From contig NZ_QRHC01000010.1 of NCBI RefSeq assembly GCF_003415655.1, positions 62,001 through 126,000 of the forward strand: a stretch of 64,000 nucleotides of DNA, written 5' to 3'. Numbering within the stretch: the stretch's first letter is position 1; the number at the start of each line of letters is the position of its first letter. The stretch is from Vibrio maerlii. GTDB taxonomy: Bacteria; Pseudomonadota; Gammaproteobacteria; Enterobacterales; Vibrionaceae. Both the position numbers and the translations under genes were made by a program. Under the pieces are notes generated by a model. The model was not told where the DNA came from. It did not search any database and saw nothing but the letters and a program-made list of their open reading frames with translations. Positions 53,158 through 62,147 of the stretch are shown one piece after another.

Positions 53158-53741
53158 TAGTACGAGTGCTCACCACGGTCGTGCTCGGTTGCATCGCGTA
53201 CCGCTGTTAGCTCACCGTCGAACTGCTGTAGAAGTTCTTTCTCGATACCTTCTTTCAGTGTTACGTCTACCATTGAGCAACCGTTACAACCACCACCGAA
53301 TGCGACGATAGCGATGCCGTCATCAGTGATTTCAACGAGGTTTACGTGACCACCGTGACCAGCAAGTTGCGGGTTCACTTGAGTTTGGATTGCATACTCT
53401 ACTCGTTCAACGAGTGGAGCGTCATCAGACACTTTACGCATCTTCGCGTTAGGTGCTTTAAGCGTTAGTTGAGAACCCATTTTATCGGTAACGAAGTCAA
53501 TTTCTGCTTCTTCAAGGAATGGCAGGCTCAGCTCATCTACAAATGCAGAGAATGGACCGTATTCAAATTCAGTATCCGTCGCTTCCACAGCTTCAGGTGG
53601 GCAGTAAGACACACCACACTCAGCATTTTGAGTACCTGGGTTTACAACGAAAACACGAATGTTTGTACCTTCAGGTTGCTGACCAAGAAGGTTAGCAAAG
53701 TGAGACTGTGCAGTCTCTGTAATAGTAATAGGATTTGACAC
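53154..53741 (-). CDS. nfuA: Fe-S cluster carrier protein NfuA
   Basis: 195 residues from GTG 53741 (MSNPITITETAQ), which matches the family N-terminus; an ATG 66 bp upstream adds an unconserved leader. The N-terminal half is a degenerate A-type (IscA-like) scaffold lacking the usual cysteine triad. The C-terminal Nfu domain holds the cluster-binding FGGGCNGCSMVDVTLKEGIE. It delivers 4Fe-4S clusters under oxidative stress or iron starvation. The stop codon is inside a tandem repeat. Confidence 0.95.
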   Translation of the reverse strand: MSNPITITETAQSHFANLLGQQPEGTNIRVFVVNPGTQNAECGVSYCPPEAVEATDTEFEYGPFSAFVDELSLPFLEEAEIDFVTDKMGSQLTLKAPNAKMRKVSDDAPLVERVEYAIQTQVNPQLAGHGGHVNLVEITDDGIAIVAFGGGCNGCSMVDVTLKEGIEKELLQQFDGELTAVRDATEHDRGEHSYY

Positions 53742-53848
53742 GACGAATACCTGAGTAATTTTGTAGGTTATTGGCTCTATTCTACTCCTGAGTTGGATAC
53801 GATCCACTCTTTTTCATAATAAATTACCGTCAGAAAAGTCATAACTTA

Positions 53849-54574
53849 TTATGAGCTAGGCTCAGGAGTTCGGCATAGGCAGTAAATATCAATGGTTTTA
53901 ACCCCTACTTCAAGTAGAAGTTGGCATAACTGTCGAGTTGTACTGCCTGTGGTCACTACATCATCAACAATGGCCACATGCTCATGGTTTTTTATATGGG
54001 CGAGCGCTTCTTTTCTCAAGAGGAAGGCTTGGTTTAAGTTGGATAGTCGTGCTTGTTTGTTCAGTCCTTGCTGTGTGGGTGTTGCCTTTACTCGGGTGAA
54101 GAGCCGTTGGTACTGACAATCGATACCTGCTTGAACGAACTGTCTATGAAGGTGTTTGGCGAGGATATGACTGTGGTTGTAGCCTCGCCACAAATAGCGT
54201 CGCCAGCGCATGGGTACCGAGGTAATAAGTGTGGCTGGTGAGCCTATTTTTTCTGCGAGCAGTGGTGATAATACCTCCGCGAAATGAAGCTTATCGTGAT
54301 ACTTGAGTTGCTGTACGTAACCCGAGAGTGGCTGGTGATAATCTCCGATGCAGGTAAGCGTTCGCCATGGCGGTGGGGACTTTAAACACTCTCCGCATTG
54401 AGCTAAAGGAATAGAGGTCTTCAACCCGCACTGTGAGCAGCGTGACTGTTGAGGAAAGGCGTGTTCAATACAATCGTTGCACCATAGCGAGTGTTGGTCC
54501 CTATCGGATAAGGTTAGACCACACAATTGGCATTGACTGGCACAATGCTGCCATATACGGTTGATGAAATTCAT
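53849..54574 (-). CDS. comF: ComF/GntX-family phosphoribosyltransferase-like protein
   Basis: About 241 residues from ATG 54574, which has AGGAGG seven bases upstream; an earlier ATG at 54622 lacks this. The N-terminal zinc finger has paired cysteines (CQLCGL, CNDC, CSQCGL, CGEC). The C-terminal PRTase fold has the PRPP loop VAIVDDVVTTGSTTRQL. In competent bacteria ComF-like proteins support uptake or use of DNA; E. coli GntX is the counterpart beside bioH. It is divergent from bioH. Confidence 0.9.
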   Translation of the reverse strand: MNFINRIWQHCASQCQLCGLTLSDRDQHSLWCNDCIEHAFPQQSRCSQCGLKTSIPLAQCGECLKSPPPWRTLTCIGDYHQPLSGYVQQLKYHDKLHFAEVLSPLLAEKIGSPATLITSVPMRWRRYLWRGYNHSHILAKHLHRQFVQAGIDCQYQRLFTRVKATPTQQGLNKQARLSNLNQAFLLRKEALAHIKNHEHVAIVDDVVTTGSTTRQLCQLLLEVGVKTIDIYCLCRTPEPSS

Positions 54575-54658
54575 GGCGAGCCTCCTGTTTAGAACAACAG
54601 TTACGGTAGCAATGAGAGCCAAATTGGATTGATGGATTTAGTAGTAGGTAATTGGACA

Positions 54659-55456
54659 ATGAGCACATCTTTATACTGGCAGACACTCGGTAGCGGCCCT
54701 GATTTGGTGATGATCCATGGTTGGGGAATGAATGGTGCGGTATGGCAACAGGCTGCAGAGCAATTGTCCCAACATTTTACTCTGCACATTGTCGATCTAC
54801 CTGGATATGGACATAGCGCTGAAAGCCACGGTGAGGACCTGGCGGATATTGCCAACCAAGTGCTTGCACAAGCACCAGAGAAAGCGACCTGGTTAGGCTG
54901 GTCATTGGGCGGGTTGGTGGCAAGCTATGTAGCGATTCATCATCCAAATCGAGTGAATAAACTGATTACGGTTGCGAGCTCACCTAAGTTTGCAGCTGAG
55001 AAAGCCTCAATTAACGAGAGTGGTATCAGTAAAGCTGCGTGGCGTGGTATTCAGCCTCAAGTACTCACCGCTTTTACCGATCAGTTGATTGATGACTTTA
55101 AGTTAACCGTCGAGCGCTTCATGGCGTTGCAAGCAATGGGCAGCCCTTCTGCGCGACAGGATGTTAAGCAGTTAAAGCAGGCTGTTTTCTCTCGACCAGA
55201 GCCTAACCCTCGTTCGTTATTGGCAGGATTAAAGATCTTGGCTGAAGTCGATTTGCGTGATGCTTTGGAGCAGATTCAATCCCCGATGCTAAGGCTTTAT
55301 GGTCGCTTAGATGGATTAGTTCCTCTCAAAGTGAGCAAGGAGCTTAATCTACAATTGCCTCACACAGAGTGTTTTGTGTTTTCCGAGTCTTCTCACGCCC
55401 CTTTTATGACTGAACATCAAGAGTTTTGTGCTCAGGTATCGCGTTTTGCATTATAA
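54659..55456 (+). CDS. bioH: pimeloyl-ACP methyl ester esterase BioH
   Basis: About 265 residues from ATG 54659 (MSTSLYWQTLGSG); ATGs at 54629 and 54632 would add a non-conserved leader. An alpha/beta hydrolase: oxyanion region MIHGWGMNG, nucleophile serine in GWSLGGLVA, catalytic acid in YGRLDGLVP and histidine in SSHAPFM. It removes the methyl group from pimeloyl-ACP to finish the biotin precursor. Divergent from comF, as in E. coli. Confidence 0.94.
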   Translation: MSTSLYWQTLGSGPDLVMIHGWGMNGAVWQQAAEQLSQHFTLHIVDLPGYGHSAESHGEDLADIANQVLAQAPEKATWLGWSLGGLVASYVAIHHPNRVNKLITVASSPKFAAEKASINESGISKAAWRGIQPQVLTAFTDQLIDDFKLTVERFMALQAMGSPSARQDVKQLKQAVFSRPEPNPRSLLAGLKILAEVDLRDALEQIQSPMLRLYGRLDGLVPLKVSKELNLQLPHTECFVFSESSHAPFMTEHQEFCAQVSRFAL

Positions 55457-55557
55457 AGTCGCGCTGTTATTTTGTTAAAAATTCGCTAAATTTTTATGCA
55501 ACTTGGTCGATAAAGGAACTACTGAGACAATACGATTGATTACATGAGGGAGGTTTT

Positions 55558-56022
55558 GTGATTGTTTCACCCAATTCGGTCAGTGTGCCGTTGATAACCC
55601 CTTCGGTAAACGTTCAGACAGAGCAAGCGGCGCGAGATAATAAGGTTCGTGAGCCGATTCAACCAACGGTTGAGCTCGCTAAGGCTAATGCTGAGCGCAA
55701 GGTCAAAGCAGATGATAAGCGCCGTAAACAATCGGCGTGGGACCCTTCAGAGCACCCAGAGTATGATGTGCATGAGGAAGAAAAGTCCATCATTGAAGAG
55801 CCAGAAAAAGGCCCGATGGATAGGCTGTTTGAACTGCTCGCGTTAAGCTCTTACAGTGAGTCACAAGGTAAAGGCTATACCATGCGTTTCAAGCTACCTA
55901 AAAAGGTGCTCGAGGCTGCCATCATGCAGACCGTGATAGAAAAAAGGCGTGTCGTGATCAAGTATCACTATGGACACGCCGTTGCGCCGCATACGCCTTC
56001 AGACGTAATTGCGGTGTTATAA
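55558..56022 (+). CDS. conserved hypothetical protein, charged and helical
   Basis: A 154-residue soluble protein starting at GTG 55558, with GGGAGG just upstream. Not recognised. The first 90 residues are polar and probably disordered (KANAERKVKADDKRRKQSAW, then many Glu). The last 60 form a compact, more conserved-looking segment (GPMDRLFELLALSSYSESQGKGYTMRFKLP and an amphipathic KVLEAAIMQTVIEKRRVVIKYHYG). No signal peptide, membrane helix or catalytic motif. It is convergent with tex; the codon use and ribosome site support a real gene. Confidence 0.7.
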   Translation: MIVSPNSVSVPLITPSVNVQTEQAARDNKVREPIQPTVELAKANAERKVKADDKRRKQSAWDPSEHPEYDVHEEEKSIIEEPEKGPMDRLFELLALSSYSESQGKGYTMRFKLPKKVLEAAIMQTVIEKRRVVIKYHYGHAVAPHTPSDVIAVL

Positions 56023-56023
56023 G

Positions 56024-56085
56024 ATCCTAGGAAGGAGTTCCTAGTGCCTAGAAAATCTAGGAGCTAGGCACTCGTACTCTAGGTT
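56024..56085. repeat. CTAGGAACTAG-type palindromes between convergent genes
   Basis: CCTAGGAAGGAGTTCCTAG is followed by AGTGCCTAG (56043-56051) and CTAGGCACT (56064-56072), which pair perfectly. It fills the 68-bp gap between the hypothetical gene and tex. Confidence 0.75.
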
Positions 56086-56090
56086 CTTTA

Positions 56091-58415
56091 TTACTTCTTC
56101 GCTTTAGCAAATGCCGCTGCAAACGCACCACCCATGGCACCATTCTGTGCCGGCTCATTGCGACGAGGTTCTTTGCGTTGACGAGATGCATTATCTCGTT
56201 TGTTTTGTCCGCTGCTCTGTCCACGTGGCGCACTGCTGCCAGGTTCATCATTGAGGCGCATAGAAAGACCGATACGCTTACGCTGTACGTCGACTTCCAT
56301 CACCTTCACTTTCACGATATCACCGGCTTTCACGACCTCTCGAGGATCTGAAACAAAGCGATCAGTCAGTGCTGAAATGTGAACGAGACCATCCTGATGG
56401 ACACCGATATCGACAAATGCACCGAAGTTTGCCACGTTGGATACAACGCCTTCGAGGATCATACCTGGCTCAAGGTCAGAGACTTGGTTAACGCCATCGG
56501 CAAAGGTTGCAGTTTTAAACTCAGGGCGAGGGTCTCGACCCGGCTTATCCAGTTCTTTGATGATGTCGCTTACGGTTGGAACACCAAAGTTGTCATCGGT
56601 GTAGTCCAACGCCTTTAGGTTGCGTAGGAACTCGGTATTACCGATCAGTGCTTTGATATCTTTGCTGTTTTTCTCAGAGATATTCTTAACCACAGGGTAA
56701 GCTTCTGGGTGAACGGCAGACGCATCAAGTGGGTTTTTACCATCCATCACACGTAGGAAGCCAGCACACTGCTCAAACGCTTTAGGGCCAAGGCGTGCTA
56801 CCTTCTTCAAAGTTGTACGCGCTTCAAAACGCCCATTTTCATCGCGGTAATCCACAATGTTCTGTGCAATGGTGCTCGATAGGCCGGCAACGCGAGTCAA
56901 TAGGGCCGCTGATGCAGTGTTTACATCAACACCCACGGCGTTTACACAGTCTTCCACGACCGCATCAAGGCGTTTAGCTAGCATGCTTTGACTTACATCG
57001 TGCTGGTATTGGCCAACACCGATCGATTTCGGGTCAATTTTAACGAGCTCTGCCAATGGGTCTTGCAAGCGACGAGCGATAGATACTGCACCGCGCAGCG
57101 ATACATCCATGTTCGGGAACTCTTTCGCTGCTAATTCAGAAGCGGAGTATACCGATGCACCGGCTTCACTCACGATGATCTTCTGTACCTTGTGGTTACC
57201 CGTTTTGATCACGTCAGCGACGAAGCTATCGGTTTCACGAGAGGCAGTGCCATTTCCAATTGCAATCAGATCAACATTGAACTGACGAACTAGGCGATCG
57301 ACCACTTGCATCGATTTGTCGTATTGCTTTTGTGGTGGGTGAGGGTAGATGGTTTCTGTGGTGAGCACCTTACCTGTAGAGTCAACAACAGCAATCTTAG
57401 AGCCAGTACGTAGACCAGGGTCAAGACCGAGTGTGGCACGAGGGCCAGCCGGCGCTGCCATCAATAGGTCTTTAAGGTTGGTTGCGAATACGTCAATCGC
57501 TTCGATTTCCGCTCGCTCTTTCATCGCACCCATTAGCTCAGTTTCCATGTGCATCGATACCTTGATGCGCCATGCCCAGCTAATGACTTGTTTGCGCCAT
57601 GTATCCGCTGGAGCTTGGCTCAGGTGGATACCGTAATGGTTTGCAATGATATCTTCGCAGTAAGACGTGCGAATGCTTTCGTCTTGCTCTGGATCTGCAT
57701 TCATAGAAAGCTGTAAGAAGCCTTCGTTGCGGCCACGAAGCATGGCTAGTGCGCGGTGTGAAGGTACCTTGCTGATCGCTTCGTTGTGTTCGAAGTAGTC
57801 TTTAAACTTCTCACCGGCTTGTTCTTTACCATCTACTACGCGCGATACTAGCTCAGCATTACGGGTTAGGTGCTGACGAATCTTTTCAAGCAGGTTCGCG
57901 TCTTCTGCAATACGCTCCATGATGATAGCGCGAGCACCATCTAGCGCCGCTTTGCTATCGGCAATGCCTTTGTCGGCATTGATGTATTGTTCTGCTGCGG
58001 TTTCTGGTTGGTTCTCTGGTTGAGTCCATAATAGGTCGGCCAGTGGTTCTAAACCTGCCTCAATAGCGATCTGACCCTTGGTACGGCGCTTTGGTTTGTA
58101 GGGTAGGTAAAGGTCTTCAAGACGCGTTTTGCTGTCTGCACCGGTGATTTCTTTTTCTAGCTCTGGAGTCATTTTTCCTTGGTCTTGGATTGACTTCAGG
58201 ATGGTTTGACGACGCTCTTCAAGTTCACGGAGGTAAGATAGGCGGTTATCTAGGTTACGCAGTTGGGTGTCATCAAGGCCACCGGTGACCTCTTTACGGT
58301 AACGCGCAATAAATGGCACTGTGTTGCCATCATCAATCAGATTTACGGCGGCATTGACTTGGTCCGCACGTACGTTTAATTCGCTTGCAATTTGCTGACA
58401 GATTGCTTGGCTCAT
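56091..58415 (-). CDS. tex: Tex-family RNA-binding transcription accessory protein
   Basis: A 774-residue multidomain protein: N-terminal helical Tex domain, a YqgF/RNase H-like domain (LGLDPGLRTGSKIAVVD), tandem helix-hairpin-helix motifs (VDVNTASAALLTRVAGLS) and an S1 domain (GMILEGVVSNVANFGAFVDIG). A basic, Gln/Arg/Asn-rich tail follows. It resembles eukaryotic Spt6 in layout and is thought to act on RNA during transcription. The weak palindrome CTAGG-tgtatgt-CCTAG lies about 65 bp upstream. Confidence 0.94.
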   Translation of the reverse strand: MSQAICQQIASELNVRADQVNAAVNLIDDGNTVPFIARYRKEVTGGLDDTQLRNLDNRLSYLRELEERRQTILKSIQDQGKMTPELEKEITGADSKTRLEDLYLPYKPKRRTKGQIAIEAGLEPLADLLWTQPENQPETAAEQYINADKGIADSKAALDGARAIIMERIAEDANLLEKIRQHLTRNAELVSRVVDGKEQAGEKFKDYFEHNEAISKVPSHRALAMLRGRNEGFLQLSMNADPEQDESIRTSYCEDIIANHYGIHLSQAPADTWRKQVISWAWRIKVSMHMETELMGAMKERAEIEAIDVFATNLKDLLMAAPAGPRATLGLDPGLRTGSKIAVVDSTGKVLTTETIYPHPPQKQYDKSMQVVDRLVRQFNVDLIAIGNGTASRETDSFVADVIKTGNHKVQKIIVSEAGASVYSASELAAKEFPNMDVSLRGAVSIARRLQDPLAELVKIDPKSIGVGQYQHDVSQSMLAKRLDAVVEDCVNAVGVDVNTASAALLTRVAGLSSTIAQNIVDYRDENGRFEARTTLKKVARLGPKAFEQCAGFLRVMDGKNPLDASAVHPEAYPVVKNISEKNSKDIKALIGNTEFLRNLKALDYTDDNFGVPTVSDIIKELDKPGRDPRPEFKTATFADGVNQVSDLEPGMILEGVVSNVANFGAFVDIGVHQDGLVHISALTDRFVSDPREVVKAGDIVKVKVMEVDVQRKRIGLSMRLNDEPGSSAPRGQSSGQNKRDNASRQRKEPRRNEPAQNGAMGGAFAAAFAKAKK

Positions 58416-58597
58416 CCGTGTATTCTCTTTTTTATTTCAATCTTAAGGCTCTATATGGGGTAGGATGCCCCAAAAATCTAGGTGTATGTCCTAGAGTGGA
58501 AATATTTCGGTTAATTATTTGTCATTCATAGGCTTTTTTGAGTACGCTTAATTAATAATTTCAATGGAATAGAGTCACTTTCTAAAGGAAATAGAGA

Positions 58598-60487
58598 ATG
58601 AATAAACTCTCCCTCACGCTTGCGATCTCGCTTGCCACATTTATGGGACATAGCACTATGGCTAACGCCGCTTCTTCTAGTCAAACTGACTTTACAACTC
58701 AAAACCCTGCGTACCACTTAGACGACAAGACGGTACTAGGACGTTTGGAGCACGTCTATTACGCTGATATTCCTGAGTTGGAAGGCATTCCTTTTGCTGG
58801 AAAAATTGATACGGGTGCAGACACCACCTCTATGCACGCTGAAAATATCCACGTCTACAGTGAGAACCCTAAGTATAAGGGGTTGAAAGATAAGCCGCTG
58901 ATGAAGGCTATCATTGATGAGTTTGGTGGTAGCAAGAGCAACTGGTGGCTAAAGAGCTTCGAGACACCAGAGCGCAACCTACAAGCCTTTGTCGAATATG
59001 AGCTTTGGCATCCGTACACCGGTGAAAAGGTGAAACTTAAGCGTCCATTGCACCGCATCAGTGTTGTTCGCAGTCGCACCAGTGTAGAGCCGTTGTATCG
59101 TCCAGTAATCAATGCGCCTCTCAACATTGCAGACTTGACGGTGAACACCGATGTAAGCCTGACAGAGCGTGGCCATTTCTCTGCACCAATCCTTATCGGT
59201 AAGACGTTCCTTAAGGAGAATGCTTGGGTGTACGCAGGTTATGACTACCTACAAGAGCAGCCAGATGCATTGGTTGTTGGTCGCCAAGAACGAGCGACAG
59301 TGTTTGATATGCCAATGGAAGTGAGTTTTTCAACCAGCTCTACGTACTCAAACATCAATGCGCAGAACGTGAAGGTCAATAAAGCTAAGGACAAAGTGAC
59401 CTTTGATCTGATCGACAAAGAAGGCAACCGCGAAACCATGACGCGCCCAATTGTGCGTATGCTTTCAATGAGTGGCGAGCAACGTCCATTGATCTTTATG
59501 CCAGTGAAAATGGGTGATGAGTTCGATGAGCAGATGTTGATGTACCTAAAAGATCGCACAAAGAGCTCAACCCAGTTGCGTATTGGTGCTAATAATCTAA
59601 GCCAACACTTCATGATGTATTCAAAAGATAAGTACATGTTGGATGGCGATGATGTTGAGTTCCAAAATTTCGATAAAGAGCGTGTGACGACGATGATCTC
59701 TCCTGAAGAAGTCGCTGAACTAGACGGTGTTGAAGTACTCGCAGTCCCTTCTTTAGGTATTAATACACCAGTACTTCGCGTTCAAGACTACGAAATCTCA
59801 AGTGCTAACAAAGGCGAAACGGCAACCTTCTACATGCCAAAAGATAACGATGAGAACAAAAAAGTCGTTAAGCGTGTTGAGCGTAAGATCCGCATCGGTG
59901 AGCAAGTTCGTCCTATCGTTAAAGTGGACCTGAAGACTCGCAAGGGTCAATCAGAGCTAGAAGTGGCACTCGACCGTTTATCTGAAGGGAACCTAGAGCC
60001 AGTGCTGCACATGGGGCGTAAGATGGACAAAGATGGTGTGGTAATCAATACGCGCACGACAAATCTGTTGGTTCCACATGACCTAATCAAAGCTGGTTAC
60101 ATTGAAAAAGCACGAGTTGAAGGCTTGAACTTCCCTGTGAAGCTCGATACGGGTGCCGATGTCTCGTCTATGAATGCCCTTGATATCAAGCAGTACAATC
60201 AAGATGGCGTTGATATGGTGAGCTTCACCTATAAGAATGATGATGGTGATGAGCAGAAGTTTGAACGCCGCCTAGTGGATACTATGACCATCCGTGGTAA
60301 AGACGGAGAAGAGGACAATGTTCGCCCTGTCGTGATGATGGACGTTCAACTAGGCGATATTCGAGAAACCGTCCGAGTGAATCTACAAGACCGCTCTCGC
60401 TTCGAATACAGCATGATTCTTGGCAAGAACTTCCTGCGCTACGGCGTGGTGGTGAGCAGTGATGATCGTTATATTCTAGGTAAGTAA
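58598..60487 (+). CDS. secreted four-repeat retropepsin-like (PF05618-type) protein
   Basis: A 629-residue exported protein; the signal peptide ends near MANAA (residue 25). Four related units can be read at about 52-215, 228-352, 370-490 and 505-629. Each has an RP pair (R168, R296, R438, R576) followed about 30 residues later by a GK/GxN-FL-like turn (GKTFL 201, GANNL 330, GRKM 473, GKNFL 609). The aspartic-protease motif DTGAD is present only in the first (D71) and last (D517). The family is annotated as a putative ATP-dependent zinc protease, but the motif is retropepsin-like. Substrate unknown. Confidence 0.8.
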   Translation: MNKLSLTLAISLATFMGHSTMANAASSSQTDFTTQNPAYHLDDKTVLGRLEHVYYADIPELEGIPFAGKIDTGADTTSMHAENIHVYSENPKYKGLKDKPLMKAIIDEFGGSKSNWWLKSFETPERNLQAFVEYELWHPYTGEKVKLKRPLHRISVVRSRTSVEPLYRPVINAPLNIADLTVNTDVSLTERGHFSAPILIGKTFLKENAWVYAGYDYLQEQPDALVVGRQERATVFDMPMEVSFSTSSTYSNINAQNVKVNKAKDKVTFDLIDKEGNRETMTRPIVRMLSMSGEQRPLIFMPVKMGDEFDEQMLMYLKDRTKSSTQLRIGANNLSQHFMMYSKDKYMLDGDDVEFQNFDKERVTTMISPEEVAELDGVEVLAVPSLGINTPVLRVQDYEISSANKGETATFYMPKDNDENKKVVKRVERKIRIGEQVRPIVKVDLKTRKGQSELEVALDRLSEGNLEPVLHMGRKMDKDGVVINTRTTNLLVPHDLIKAGYIEKARVEGLNFPVKLDTGADVSSMNALDIKQYNQDGVDMVSFTYKNDDGDEQKFERRLVDTMTIRGKDGEEDNVRPVVMMDVQLGDIRETVRVNLQDRSRFEYSMILGKNFLRYGVVVSSDDRYILGK

Positions 60488-60495
60488 CACCTAGT

Positions 60496-60600
60496 TACTG
60501 GTTCCTAGTTCCTAGTTCCTAGAGTTTTGTATTTAGCATTAGCATTAGCATTAGCATTAGCATTAGCATTAGCATTAGCTTTGTGCGTCTAGGAACTAGG
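60496..60600. repeat. CTAGGAACTAG repeats enclosing an AGCATT tandem array
   Basis: Three TTCCTAG units lead to CCTAGTTCCTAGA (60511-60523), whose exact complement TCTAGGAACTAGG lies at 60588-60600. Between them are seven perfect AGCATT hexamers (60535-60576) and a partial eighth. A transcript would form a 13-bp stem with the hexamers in the loop. It separates convergent genes. Confidence 0.85.
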
Positions 60601-60620
60601 CTCAGCCCTATCTAGGAACT

Positions 60621-61097
60621 TCAGTCTTTATACCAAATCTTATTCACGAACCACTCTTTCTCCCCTTCCGGGGTTCTCACCACGAAGTCCTCGTCGACCT
60701 CTTTTTTTAATAGTGAACGGGCCATTGGTGAGTCGATAGATATATAGTCTTTCACTCCACCATAGATTTCGTCAGGGCCAACGATGCGGAAGCTTTTGAC
60801 ATCGCCATTGTCGTTCTCGATCTCAACCCATGCGCCAAAGAACACCTTGCCCTCTTGTTGAGGGGAGTAATCGACGACCTTAACCTGGTCTAAGCGCTTA
60901 CGCAGGTAGCGAACTCTGCGGTCAATTTCGCGCAGACGCTTCTTATTGTACTGATAATCCGCATTTTCGGAGCGATCTCCCAGGCTGGCTGCCCAAGTGA
61001 CTTTTTTAGTGACTTCTGGTCGCTCTTCTCGCCATAAGAAGTCGAGCTCTTGCTTTAAACGATCGTAGCCTTCACGAGTAATTAGGTTAGTTTTCAT
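60621..61097 (-). CDS. greB: transcription elongation factor GreB
   Basis: A 158-residue protein with an N-terminal coiled coil and C-terminal FKBP-like domain. SLGDRSENADYQYNKKRLREIDRR carries the acidic tip residues that reach the polymerase active centre, and the YNKK/IDRR pattern marks GreB rather than GreA. It stimulates cleavage of backtracked RNA. Divergent from ompR. Confidence 0.95.
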   Translation of the reverse strand: MKTNLITREGYDRLKQELDFLWREERPEVTKKVTWAASLGDRSENADYQYNKKRLREIDRRVRYLRKRLDQVKVVDYSPQQEGKVFFGAWVEIENDNGDVKSFRIVGPDEIYGGVKDYISIDSPMARSLLKKEVDEDFVVRTPEGEKEWFVNKIWYKD

Positions 61098-61305
61098 TAT
61101 CTTGACGTTACTTTTTATTAGTCTTGCTAATATAAATATATTGGTATTCGTTCTAGAGTAGCCAAAAATGATACAAACGTTAACAATTCTTCGTCCTGCT
61201 TAGCGCATACTAATGTTACATTTTGACTTGAGCTAAATTTAACGGCAGAACGAGCCATTACAATCATTGCTTTAGCACCCATTCTGATAATTAGGTGGAA
61301 CCCAG

Positions 61306-62025
61306 ATGCAAGAAAACCATAAGATTTTAGTCGTTGATGATGATGCGCGCCTACGTGCATTGCTTGAGCGCTACCTGTCAGAACAAGGATTTCAAGTTCG
61401 TAGTGTTGCGAACAGTGAGCAGATGGATCGCTTATTAACTCGTGAGACTTTTCACCTAATGGTGTTGGACCTCATGCTACCTGGTGAAGATGGTCTGTCT
61501 ATCTGTCGCCGTCTACGTAATGCCAATAACATGCTGCCGATACTAATGCTAACCGCTAAAGGTGATGAAGTTGACCGTATCGTTGGTTTGGAAGTTGGCG
61601 CTGATGATTACTTACCAAAACCGTTCAACCCACGTGAACTGCTTGCGCGTATTAAAGCGGTACTGCGTCGCCAAGTGGTTGAAGCGCCGGGTGCACCAAG
61701 CTCAGAAGAGTCTATCGTAGAGTTCGGTGACTTTACTCTGAACCTGGGTACTCGTGAGATGTTCCGCGGTGAAGAGCCAATGCCACTCACTTCTGGTGAG
61801 TTTGCTGTACTGAAGTCATTGGTAACGAATGCACGTGAGCCAATGTCTCGCGACAAGCTGATGAATATGGCGCGTGGCCGTGAATATTCCGCGATGGAGC
61901 GTTCAATCGACGTGCAGATTTCTCGCTTGCGCCGCATGCTTGAAGAAGACCCAAGCAAACCTCGCTATATTCAAACGGTTTGGGGCTTAGGTTACGTGTT
62001 CGTACCGGACGGTAAAAAAGCCTAA
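61306..62025 (+). CDS. ompR: response regulator OmpR
   Basis: A 239-residue regulator: receiver domain with acidic pocket DDD (10-13) and phosphorylated D55 (VLDLMLPGEDG), and a winged-helix DNA-binding domain with RSIDVQISRLRRMLEEDP and IQTVWGLGYVFVPDG. Paired with EnvZ, it controls porins and osmotic or acid responses. envZ follows 122 bp later, with a terminator-like hairpin in the gap; the greB-ompR gap holds its promoter. Confidence 0.96.
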   Translation: MQENHKILVVDDDARLRALLERYLSEQGFQVRSVANSEQMDRLLTRETFHLMVLDLMLPGEDGLSICRRLRNANNMLPILMLTAKGDEVDRIVGLEVGADDYLPKPFNPRELLARIKAVLRRQVVEAPGAPSSEESIVEFGDFTLNLGTREMFRGEEPMPLTSGEFAVLKSLVTNAREPMSRDKLMNMARGREYSAMERSIDVQISRLRRMLEEDPSKPRYIQTVWGLGYVFVPDGKKA

Positions 62026-62034
62026 TCGAATGAG

Positions 62035-62077
62035 AGCGAGTGCCTGATTCTAGTTCCTAGAGGCGCTCGCTTTTTTA
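62035..62077 (+). terminator. ompR terminator built around a CTAGTTCCTAG repeat
   Basis: AGCGAGTGCC and GGCGCTCGCT pair (one wobble) with TTCTAGTTCCTAGA in the loop and a run of six T after. It lies between ompR and envZ. A second copy, TACTAGGAACTTAG plus CCTCTAGG, follows near 62118-62140. Confidence 0.75.
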
Positions 62078-62147
62078 TTCCCACTATCAATTCTTTGCTC
62101 GCGCTTATAATCTAGATACTAGGAACTTAGCCTCTAGGACCCAGTAT

